Shown here in pieces: positions 56,967 to 64,000 of a DNA stretch of 64,000 nucleotides (position 1 is the first letter of the stretch; every line of letters begins with the position of its first letter). Below the pieces are notes generated by a model. It was given only the letters and a program-made list of their open reading frames with translations, was not told where the DNA came from and did no database searches. The position numbers were made by a program, and so were the translations under genes. Origin of the DNA: Deinococcus hopiensis KR-140 (GTDB lineage Bacteria > Deinococcota > Deinococci > Deinococcales > Deinococcaceae); contig NZ_FWWU01000007.1 in the NCBI RefSeq assembly GCF_900176165.1, positions 124,001 to 188,000 of the forward strand, read 5' to 3'.

Positions 56967-58019
56967 GTGGAGGAGAGCAAGCGGGCCGGATTCGATGACC
57001 TGAACTGGGGGCGTCTCAACCTCGTGTCCGCTCAGGATTAGGTGGCAGAACAGCACAGCTGGCGCGTCACGTATGAGCACGGCGACCGGGTGGTGCGGGT
57101 AGCCTGCCGGGCCCTGCTGGACTACAGCATTCCCCACCGCATCGACAATGACGTCAGCAGCGCCTTGATCGATCACTACATGAGCATCGGACTTCCGCAC
57201 GACGGTGAAATGGTGCTGTCCGTCTCGGAACTCATGCAGCTCGCCAACTTCCACCGCAACGGCAAGTACCGCGAGATGTTGAGCGTGAGCCTTGACCGCC
57301 TGCACACCACGTCCCATGAGGTCAGCGGGGGCTGGCGCGACCATCTCAACCGGCGCTGGACGACTGTCAACTTCCACTTCATCGAGCTGCTCGAGTACAC
57401 CCACCAGGGCGGGTCGGGGAAGTTCGGCGAGCGAAGCATGCTGCGCATCCGTTTGGCCGAGCCGCTTGTCGCGTCGCTCAGAAGCGGGTACATCAAGCCC
57501 CTGAACCTCGAATTCATGCAGTCGCTGTCGAGGCCCTGCACCCGCAGCATCTTCCGGCTGCTCGACGCCATGCGCTACAACCCCGAGCAACCCGACGAGA
57601 TCATCGACGAGTACGAGGTGGGGCTGCTGGAGTGGGCCGACCAGTGCAAGCTGCCCACCACCCGGCCGGACGTCATCCGCCGGGCCCTCGAGGGGCCCCA
57701 CGAGGAACTGCAGCGCCGGGGATACCTGCGGCAGGTCACGGTGGAGGGCCGCGGCCGTCAGCAGCGCCTCCGCCACGAGTTCTCGCCCGTCAGTCCGGCA
57801 CTGCTGCACCGGTTGCGCCTGCACGGCGTCTCTCGCCAGCTCGCGCGTCAGCACACCGCCTCGGTCCTGGTGGCCCGGACTGACCTCTTCGAGCGTCTGG
57901 TGAAGTCGGGGAAGACCCCCGCCCACGCCCTGATGCACCTGATCAAGCACTCTGACCAGTACGTGGACGTGGAGCAGGGAGATCCACCGTGCTCCCAGGG
58001 ACTTCACAGCGGGTGGTGA
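56967..58019 (+). pseudogene. repA: Replication initiator RepA (module 2) with in-frame TAG
   Basis: The natural start is GTG 56967, six bases after a perfect AGGAGG. Its first 24 codons (EESKRAGFDDLNWGRLNLVSAQD) match the N-terminus of RepA1 (DERNVAALNFIPVQE). A TAG at 57039-57041 then interrupts. The frame continues from GTG 57042 for 325 residues with the family core (SMLRIRLAEPLVASLRSGYIKPLNLEFMQSL, then TRSIFRLLDAMRY). Restart at 57042 has only a poor ribosome site. The protein may be truncated, reduced in amount or absent. Sequencing error at the TAG is the main alternative. Confidence 0.8.
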
Positions 58020-58367
58020 AGGTGAGAGAACCCGACGTGGCGGTGCCCGACTTTGCCGAGCAGTTGCAGGGCCGCTCTCCTGAGGAAGCGGCGATCTTCG
58101 CTGTCAAGCGGGCCCCGCTGCTCTACCACCGCAAGTTCACGGCGCTGGAACTCGACCTGATGCGCCACCGGGCGCTCCAGGGGGAACTGGACGCAGCGGC
58201 GCTTAGCGCCACAGTCCCGGGCAATCTGATCACCTGGGTGCCGGGGAGACGATCAAAGGGGGTGAGCGGGCCGCCTTTATGGGCGTCGCCACCTCCGAAG
58301 AGGGTAGGATTCCAACCTTGCAATCTTGGTCACCGAAGTGTCCGGAATGCTCGGCGGAGGGGCGCCC
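57989..58367 (+). pseudogene. Small gene behind repA2, frameshifted
   Basis: A GTG start at 57989 inside the end of repA2, with GGGAGA before it, gives REPDVAVPDFAEQLQGRSPEEAAIFAVKRAPLLYHRKFTALELDLMRHRALQGELDAAALSATVPG. Near 58230 the likely continuation GETIKGGERAAFMGVATSEEGRIPTLQSW with a CPEC pair is in another frame and ends at 58367. It is probably a replicon accessory gene of about 120 codons; no function is known. Confidence 0.45.
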
Positions 58368-58646
58368 ATGACGGACCTGCACGGCACGGCGAAGGTGTGA
58401 CGCAAGGACGGTACCCATTGGCAGCTCGTGACCCTGGATGGGTGCGCAGCGCACAGCTTCCGCCCGGGTGGAGAGGTGCTAACGTTCGCGCAGCAGATCC
58501 AGGGCGGAATACCCCTTGGCGCGTTGCGCCTGACCGGTGGCCAGGTGCTGGAGCGGCGCGAGGTCAGTCAGCACAGTGCCCATGTGGTGGGGGAGGGCAC
58601 GGCCATGGCAAACGCGTTCAAGGCCAGCGGACCCAGCCGGATCTAA
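58368..58646 (+). pseudogene. Small gene with early TGA, replicon accessory
   Basis: ATG 58368, with GGAGG before it and overlapping the stop of the previous gene, gives TDLHGTAKV then TGA (58398), followed in the same frame by RKDGTHWQLVTLDGCAAHSFRPGGEVLTFAQQIQGGIPLGALRL to 58646. It is the third gene in this block with a single nonsense or frameshift lesion. No family is recognised. Confidence 0.4.
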
Positions 58647-58679
58647 AGCGCTCCTCGGGAACGCTCTGAACAATCCTAA

Positions 58680-59067
58680 GCCTGTCGCAGACCCTGAAGC
58701 TCGACATGCGAATGACGGCCGTGCTGCTCCACGAGCACACCAGCGTGGCCCAGCAGCGCCTACCTTTCCGGTCTGCTCCAACCTGCTCGACCGTGAGTTC
58801 GGGGTGGCGTAGCCTCACCAAGTGTGGACGTTTGACCTGACGCACCTGCCGATGAAAGGGGGACGGCCCTCCCTCGCCGTCATCCTGGGTCTACATTCCC
58901 ATGCAGTGGTGGGGTACACACTGGGCGCGCGGATGCCAGCAACGTTACCGCCTGGTGCCCATCAGCAGGTTGAGGGACAGGACGCCATTCTCCTCCTCCA
59001 GGCCTTTTGCACCCAAGCGGTAGGGCAGTCAAACAAGTCCAGTGAACCCCACAAAGATGGAGAGTAG
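58680..59067 (+). pseudogene. IS3-type integrase (OrfB) fragment
   Basis: The plus frames show the start of an rve integrase domain: NLLDREFGVA, then VWTFDLTHLPMKGGRPSLAVILGLHSHAVVGYTLG with the first catalytic Asp in the TFDLTHLP position. The second Asp and the Glu are missing. Its last part contains the 17-base sequence also present at 43463-43479. Confidence 0.6.
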
Positions 59068-59215
59068 CGCTGCACGTCACCACACCCGGGTAACGAAACC
59101 GGACACATGACCCGACGACATGACTTTTGGGCGATCATGCCGCCCGGCCCGGTGCATACCGTGGGCGAGGTGGCCACGCTCCCCGCGCTGCCCTCGCAGG
59201 ATTAAAGGAGTTCCC

Positions 59216-60550
59216 TTGCCCTCTACGCACCGGCGTTGCGCCTTACAGGTCCTCAAGTACCCCGTCGCCTTTCTTGCCCTGCCTCTGATGGTCGGGATCA
59301 CGACGGCCACCTCATTTCTCTTCGCTCCAGCGCCTCCCACCCCAGCCTTTCAGGGGACCCTCGCGTCACCAGCACCCGATCCAACCAAGCCTACGGTTGC
59401 GGTGGTGCTGGCTCTGGACGGGACGGAGATCACCGACGCACTCGCCCCCTACGTGGTATTTCAGGCCACGGGAGCCTTCAATGTCATCACAGTGGCCGAA
59501 ACGCTGCGGCCCGTTCCACTGACGGGAAATCTGGATGTGCTGCCGCAGTTCACCTTTGCTGCGCTCGACGCTCGGTTCGGCTGGGCCCCGGACGTGATTG
59601 TGGTGCCCAATGTGCTGCATCTCGGGACCAACGAGGCGCTGCGACTCTGGATAAAACGGCATGGCCAGGGGGGGAAAAGCCTGGTGATGAGCGTTTGCGC
59701 GGGGGCCGAAATGGTGGCTGCCGCAGGCCTGTTGGACGGTCGCCCCGCCACCACCCATTGGGGGGACATCGCCCGCATCAAGCGGAAGTTCCCGGCGGTA
59801 CGGTGGGTGCGCGGCCAACGTTACGTTGATGACGGCTCGGTCATTAGCACGGGGGGCATCCTCTCAGGCGTGGACGGCGCGCTGCGCGTCATCGCCCGCC
59901 TGCAGGGGCGAGACCTGGCCGAGCGGGTGGCGCAGGCCCTACACCTTGAAACGCGCTACCTCGATCAGACGGCCATATCCCAATTTCACCTGACGTTCCC
60001 AGACGCGCTGATCACCGCGCTGAACCTGCTGTACCGCTGGGACCGTCCCACTTTGGGCGCCGCGCTGTTTGACGGGATCGACGATCTGGCCCTGGCGTCG
60101 CTCTACGACACGGTACCCACAGCCCTGGCAGGCCGCCTGGTCAGCGTCGCTCCAGAGGGCCCTGTTACCACGCGCTCGGGCCTGCACCTGGTGGCGCGCC
60201 GCACGCCCCAGCAGTGGGCCACGTCGCGCCCACTGCTGATTGCTGGCACGCCACCTGCTCCACCTGCCTGGACGGCGGCATATCGCCGCCGCCCCGAATG
60301 GTCCAGCGGAGGGCCCTTTCCATTCAGTGCGGTTCTGCTCGGACTGGCCCGCCACACCGACCTTCCCACTGCCGTGCTCGCTTCCAAACGCCTGGAATTC
60401 CGGTCTTGGGACGCACCCCCGCGGGGGCGTAGATGGTGGACCTCCACTGTGGTTCTGCGTCCCCTGGCGCTGGGGGCGCTCTCCCTGGTCCTCTTCCGCC
60501 TCCTGGAGCAGCGGCCCTGGAACCGGCGTCGCCTCGCTGCTGGACTCTGA
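59216..60550 (+). CDS. DJ-1/PfpI-like protein with membrane segments
   Basis: From TTG 59216, five bases after AAAGGAG, the product has 444 residues. A hydrophobic segment at about 17-37 is followed by a class-I glutamine-amidotransferase-like DJ-1/PfpI domain (about 60-260) with nucleophile Cys161 in MSVCAGAEMVAAAGLLDG and TTHWGDI, as in the N-terminal domain of GlxA-type regulators. In place of an AraC domain there is a 150-residue tail and a second hydrophobic segment near the C-terminus (VVLRPLALGALSLVLFRLL). It should face the outside. It is followed 51 bases later by a two-component system that may sense or control it. Confidence 0.78.
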   Translation: MPSTHRRCALQVLKYPVAFLALPLMVGITTATSFLFAPAPPTPAFQGTLASPAPDPTKPTVAVVLALDGTEITDALAPYVVFQATGAFNVITVAETLRPVPLTGNLDVLPQFTFAALDARFGWAPDVIVVPNVLHLGTNEALRLWIKRHGQGGKSLVMSVCAGAEMVAAAGLLDGRPATTHWGDIARIKRKFPAVRWVRGQRYVDDGSVISTGGILSGVDGALRVIARLQGRDLAERVAQALHLETRYLDQTAISQFHLTFPDALITALNLLYRWDRPTLGAALFDGIDDLALASLYDTVPTALAGRLVSVAPEGPVTTRSGLHLVARRTPQQWATSRPLLIAGTPPAPPAWTAAYRRRPEWSSGGPFPFSAVLLGLARHTDLPTAVLASKRLEFRSWDAPPRGRRWWTSTVVLRPLALGALSLVLFRLLEQRPWNRRRLAAGL

Positions 60551-60601
60551 CGGCCCCTATGCCCCGGCCTTCAATCACGTTACGCTAAGGGGAAGAACGG
60601 G

Positions 60602-61765
60602 ATGAACCAGCGCTTTACCTCACCGCTTACGACTGCCCTGCCGCTCGCCCTGGCCCCGGGCACCTGGACGGCCGCCTTGTTCGTCCTGGCGTATGGCCTC
60701 ACGTTGAGCGAACCGTTGCCTGCTGCGGCCTCCCAAGCCCTGCCTGCTGTGCTGGGCGCGGCCTATGTGCTGGCTGCCACCCTTGGCTTTCGCGCCGCGC
60801 AGCGCCGGAAGCGCCCATTCATCCATCTGACGTACTTCTGCTTCCAGGGCGCGCTCGGTGTCAGCCTCGTCGCCCTCGGAGGGATCGGGATCGGTAACGT
60901 CTTGCTGCTGCTGCTGCTCATCAATCAGGCCAGCCAGGTACTCCCGCTGGGCTGGGCCCTGGCCGCCTGCGCCCTGTTGCCGCTCGCGCACCTGGGCATG
61001 CGCTGGAACGACGCCCTGAGAGAAGGGCTTGGCCTGCTCATTGCAGGCGTTTTCGTCGTGCTGATCACCCGCGTGGCTGTTGGCGAGCGGCGGGTGAGGG
61101 CGGAGAAGGAAGCGCTCGCCGAGGAACTTCGGCGGGCCAACGCTGGGCTCCTCGCCGCCGCCGCCCAGGCAGAGGAGCTGTCCACCATGCGTGAGCGCAA
61201 CCGCCTCGCCCGCGAAATCCACGATGGGCTGGGACACCACCTCACCGCCTTGCACATGCAGCTTCAGGCCGCGCAGGCGGTGTTCCGAATTCATCCAGAG
61301 CAGGCCGAACGGGCGCTGGAACGGGCTCAGGCGCTGACGGGCGAGGCGCTGGCCGACACGCGCCGCTCAGTGGCTGCGCTGCGCACCCCCCTGGGACCAC
61401 TCCCAGACGCCTTACACGCCCTCACGCAAGAAGTGGAGGCAGCGGGCGTTGCCATAACCATTCATATTCTGGGCCCACCTCAACCCATCGCGTCTGTGGT
61501 GGAGCAGGGGTTATACCGGGTCGCGCAGGAGGCGCTGACCAACGCACGCAAACACGCGCAGGCCACGCAAGTCACCCTGACGCTCGAGCACCATGCCGGC
61601 GCAGTGTCACTCAGCGTGCGCGACAACGGCGTGGGCACGGTGGACGCCAACGGGGGTTATGGACTGCTCGGCGTGCGAGAGCGTGTGGGTGCCCTCGGCG
61701 GTACGGTCCAACTTGACAGCGCCCCCAACCACGGCCTCACCCTTCGCGTCACAATACCGATGTGA
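60602..61765 (+). CDS. NarL-type sensor histidine kinase
   Basis: This 387-residue kinase has four to five N-terminal transmembrane helices (about 20-160) with no extracellular domain, a coiled linker, a HisKA_3 dimerisation domain with His207 in REIHDGLGHHLTALHMQL, and a HATPase with EALTNARKHAQ and VRDNGVGT...GGYGLLGVRERV. This is the DesK-like intramembrane-sensing type. Its stop overlaps the regulator start by 4 bases. Confidence 0.9.
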   Translation: MNQRFTSPLTTALPLALAPGTWTAALFVLAYGLTLSEPLPAAASQALPAVLGAAYVLAATLGFRAAQRRKRPFIHLTYFCFQGALGVSLVALGGIGIGNVLLLLLLINQASQVLPLGWALAACALLPLAHLGMRWNDALREGLGLLIAGVFVVLITRVAVGERRVRAEKEALAEELRRANAGLLAAAAQAEELSTMRERNRLAREIHDGLGHHLTALHMQLQAAQAVFRIHPEQAERALERAQALTGEALADTRRSVAALRTPLGPLPDALHALTQEVEAAGVAITIHILGPPQPIASVVEQGLYRVAQEALTNARKHAQATQVTLTLEHHAGAVSLSVRDNGVGTVDANGGYGLLGVRERVGALGGTVQLDSAPNHGLTLRVTIPM

Positions 61766-62421
61766 AGCCTATCCGGGTGCTGCTGGTCGACGATCAGGCC
61801 CTCTTCCGCGAAGGCCTGGCGACATTGCTCTCGGTGCGGCCCGAACTGCGGGTGGTGGGCGAGGCAACCAATGGTCTGGAGGCCCTGGAGAAAACGGCGG
61901 AGCTCAACCCGCAGGTCGTGCTGATGGACCTGCGCATGCCCGTCCTCGGGGGTGTGGAGGCCACCAAGCGCTTGCGGGCGGCCTATCCGCACGTCCGCGT
62001 CATCGCCCTCACCACCTTCGACGATGACGCGGACGTGTATGGGGCGCTGCGCGCTGGAGCAGTGGGGTACCTCCTCAAGGACGTGCGGGCTCACCAGCTG
62101 GTGGAGGCCATCAGCGCCGCCGCGCGGGGCGAGTCGGTCCTTCAACCTTCTGTTGCCGCGCGGGTGGTTGCGGAATTTGCTCGCTTGACCGAGGTGCAGT
62201 CGCCCACGCCTCTCGCGGAGCCTCCCGTGGAGCGCCTGTCCGAGCGGGAGCGCCAGGTGTTGCGCCTGCTCGCAAGCGGGGCGAGCAACAGAGAGATCGC
62301 CGCGGCGCTGCGCCTCGCCGAGGGCACCGTCAAGAACCACGTGACGAGCGTGCTTGGCAAACTCGGCGTACGTGACCGGACGCAGGCGGCCCTCCAGGGC
62401 AAGGCGCTTGGGCTGCTGTGA
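61762..62421 (+). CDS. NarL/LuxR-family response regulator
   Basis: The 219-residue regulator has a receiver domain with LVDDQ, phospho-acceptor Asp56 in VLMDLRMPVLGG and LLKDV, joined to a LuxR-type helix-turn-helix (LSERERQVLRLLASGASNREIAAALRLAEGTVKNHVTSVLGKLGVRDRTQAAL). It starts at GTG 61762 inside the kinase stop. The likely target is the DJ-1-like gene upstream, by context. Confidence 0.93.
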   Translation: MKPIRVLLVDDQALFREGLATLLSVRPELRVVGEATNGLEALEKTAELNPQVVLMDLRMPVLGGVEATKRLRAAYPHVRVIALTTFDDDADVYGALRAGAVGYLLKDVRAHQLVEAISAAARGESVLQPSVAARVVAEFARLTEVQSPTPLAEPPVERLSERERQVLRLLASGASNREIAAALRLAEGTVKNHVTSVLGKLGVRDRTQAALQGKALGLL

Positions 62422-63018
62422 TACGAACTGCTGTGAACCGTCTACAGGTTAACCGTACAGGGGACCGAGATCACTTTGACCCAAGAAGACACCCAGCTTA
62501 TACCGTTGCTTACGTGCTGTGACAGGTTGATCGTTGCCGACATGCTGGGCGTGTTCGTCTCCAGCAACGGGTTTGTCATGATCCTTGGCAGACGCGTTTC
62601 GGGCGTTATCGGCTGGGTTTGCCACTGTGTTGCCTAAGGGTATTGAGCGAGGAGCAACCTCAAAAAATACGGCTGCGGCCCTCCCCTCTTGGAGTGGGCC
62701 GAGGAGGGAGCTGAACTTCACCTCCTGAGGGCCGACATGGCCGCCGCTGGGCACAAGCCAGTTGACCTTTCCCCGGTAGGCTTGTACAGGCGAGCAGAAG
62801 CACCGTCCGCTCTGGCGTCTCCACCAAGGGGTCAACGGACCTCTTGAGGCTCACGGGACCCGCCGAACGTCGCCTTTGCGGCCAGGCGCTCGGCCTCACG
62901 CCCGCTCGGCTCGCATACTGCCGCAACGGGGGGCAACAGCGAAGCCGCCAGAGCCTCTGCTCCCCGTAGGCAACCAAAATTGGTGCGCTGCTGCCCCTGC
63001 GAGTGCATTCGTCCCCAA
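62422..63018. other. Intergenic stretch, nothing recognised
   Basis: About 600 bases. Fragmentary coding-like runs exist on both strands (for example KQRYKLGVFLGQ on the minus strand near 62480), probably IS debris, but no element can be named. Confidence 0.4.
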
Positions 63019-63405
63019 CTACACGGCGATGCCCTGACATCGCAGCGCTCTGCGGGCGGCCCGCAGCCACTCCATCAGGTACGGTGCGGGAAGCTGACCC
63101 AGCACGCGTCCCCAGCGCCAGGTGGCTTCATCGACTTCCCGAACCAGCGCTGCGACCACAAAGGTGGCGCGCGAAAAGCCAAAGGCGCCGCCCGGGAGGC
63201 GATACGTGTCCTCCCGCCGGGGGCAACTGGCCCAGATCAGGGCATAGATCTTGCGGGTGTGGGCGTGGAACCCGGGGATGATGAACGTGTGCGTCCCCGC
63301 CAGCGCCGGGGTACCCACAACTGGATGCAAGGAGAGGTCTTCACGCGTCAGGTGTCGGTGTTCCCGCGCCGCACAGGTAGGGGAGAGCAGTTCTAGTTTA
63401 TGCAT
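63019..63405 (-). CDS. Hypothetical protein divergent from arsR-type gene
   Basis: From ATG 63405 the frame gives 128 residues with protein-like composition (THTFIIPGFHAHTRKIYALIWASCPRREDTYRLPGGAFGFSRATFVVAALVREVDEATWRWGRVLGQLPAPYLMEWLRAARR). No domain is recognised. The start codon overlaps the -35 of the divergent ArsR promoter, so its own expression may be tied to ArsR binding. Confidence 0.5.
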   Translation of the reverse strand: MHKLELLSPTCAAREHRHLTREDLSLHPVVGTPALAGTHTFIIPGFHAHTRKIYALIWASCPRREDTYRLPGGAFGFSRATFVVAALVREVDEATWRWGRVLGQLPAPYLMEWLRAARRALRCQGIAV

Positions 63406-63434
63406 TGACAGGAATATTCCCATTTGGGTATAAT
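63405..63434 (+). promoter_or_regulatory. ArsR-operon promoter
   Basis: TTGACA (63405-63410) and TATAAT (63429-63434) match the consensus fully, with an 18-base spacer. The spacer begins with palindrome GGAATATTCC (63411-63420), a likely operator half-site pair for the ArsR-type repressor. Confidence 0.75.
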
Positions 63435-63458
63435 TGTCTCAATCAAAAGGAGGCCTTC

Positions 63459-63803
63459 CTGAACGCCGCCACATTCAGTGCGCTTGCCGAACCCCACCGC
63501 CTGCACATCGTCGAACTTCTGATCCAGCAGCCCCTCACCGTCGGTGAGATCGCCTCCCGCCTCGACCTGCGTCAGCCCCAGGCCTCCAAGCACCTCAAGG
63601 TCCTCAGCGACGCCGGCATCATCGAGGTCCAGGCCCAGGCCAACCGCCGCATCTGCAGCCTGCGCCCCGAACCCTTTCAGGACCTCGACGCCTGGTTGAG
63701 CGCCTACCGCACCCTCTGGGAAGGCCGCTTTGATCGCCTCGAGAGCTACCTCAGAGAACTTCAGACCATCGGTCCCACCACCCCCACAGGAGGCCCCACA
63801 TGA
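63459..63803 (+). CDS. ArsR-family regulator, probable CTG start
   Basis: This winged-helix regulator of 114 residues has FSALAEPHRLHIVELLIQQPLTVGEIASRLDLRQPQASKHLKVLSDAGIIEVQAQANRRICSLRPEPF as a complete HTH and wing, without the metal-binding Cys motif. AAGGAGG sits five bases before CTG 63459, and no ATG, GTG or TTG occurs in frame between the promoter and this point that a ribosome site could serve. A rare CTG start is therefore proposed. The stop overlaps the AHSA1 start (ATGA), an arrangement well known for ArsR-AHSA1 pairs. Confidence 0.85.
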   Translation: MNAATFSALAEPHRLHIVELLIQQPLTVGEIASRLDLRQPQASKHLKVLSDAGIIEVQAQANRRICSLRPEPFQDLDAWLSAYRTLWEGRFDRLESYLRELQTIGPTTPTGGPT

Positions 63804-64000
63804 CCGCAACCCACACGCCCGCCATCACCTCGAACATCGAAGCCGGCCGCACCCTGGTGCTGGAGCGCACCTTCAAGGCTCCACGCGCCCTGATCTACGC
63901 CGCGTTCTCTCAGGCCGAGCACCTGCGTCACTGGTGGGCGCCCCAGGGCTGGGAAATCCCCCACTGCACCGTCGACTTCCGCCCAGAGGGCAAGTGGCAC
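63800..64000 (+). CDS. AHSA1/SRPBCC protein, cut by window end
   Basis: The first 67 codons (from ATG 63800, with AGGAGG eight bases before) read TLVLERTFKAPRALIYAAFSQAEHLRHWWAPQGWEIPHCTVDFRPEGKW, the N-terminal signature of AHSA1-type START-fold proteins. It is translationally coupled to the ArsR gene. It continues beyond the window. Confidence 0.88.
   Translation, partial: MTATHTPAITSNIEAGRTLVLERTFKAPRALIYAAFSQAEHLRHWWAPQGWEIPHCTVDFRPEGKWH

Overview
The window looks like part of a Deinococcus secondary replicon (megaplasmid or chromid). It is GC-rich. Its RecA is clearly Deinococcus-type, several -10 boxes lie only a few bases before a start codon (leaderless style common in this genus), and insertion-sequence debris is dense. 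Most importantly, it carries two separate plasmid-type replication modules of the same RepA family. A chromosome with integrated plasmids cannot be excluded from 64 kb.

Layout. 0-3.1 kb is nested transposon wreckage: an IS630 copy split by an IS982 element, then an IS3 element that cuts a second IS630 fragment and truncates a glycosidase/polysaccharide gene. 3.1-9.4 kb holds an OmpR-type two-component system, a decayed DUF2156 gene and a GH1 glycosidase-SDR operon. 10.1-12.1 kb is replication module 1: repA followed by ten 15-bp iterons and an AT-rich tract. 12.5-19.7 kb holds an SDR, a decayed secreted-protein gene, a MarR-hydrolase operon, a divergent GNAT/MocR pair and a small secreted protein. 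19.8-21.1 kb is TnpB and IS630 debris. 21.5-24.7 kb is a three-gene surface operon (binding protein, lipoprotein with VWA domain, XpaC-like membrane protein). 24.9-29.2 kb has a hydrophilic stress-type protein, SRPBCC/MarR genes and a GAF-PAS-GAF-HD-GYP protein.

29.6-38.9 kb is a copper/metal island: a DUF305 periplasmic protein, a two-component system, the CopA ATPase, CopZ, CsoR (C-H-H ligand set), a glutaredoxin-like protein and an APC permease. 40.4-42.2 kb is a divergent amidohydrolase/TetR pair around a 16-bp palindrome. 42.9-43.4 kb is an array of five tRNA genes (Cys, Glu, Asp, His, Pro). 44.2-49 kb has a VOC protein, a cold-shock protein, an unknown gene pair, recA, and a divergent recQ reduced to its two ends. 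50.0-52.2 kb is a damaged two-gene unit of unknown function.

53.8-58.6 kb is replication module 2: parA (with an N-terminal Phd/YefM-like segment fused to it), parB, three 18-bp palindromic sites, four iterons in mixed orientation, and a repA gene whose natural reading frame has an in-frame TAG after 24 codons. 59.2-64 kb has a membrane-anchored DJ-1/PfpI protein with a NarL-type two-component system, and an ArsR-AHSA1 operon that runs off the end.

Reading the parts together, the replicon may be a cointegrate. Module 1 brings an intact initiator and iterons but no partition genes; module 2 brings partition genes but a damaged initiator. Many genes are visibly decaying by frameshift, internal deletion or IS insertion, which fits an accessory replicon under weak selection.
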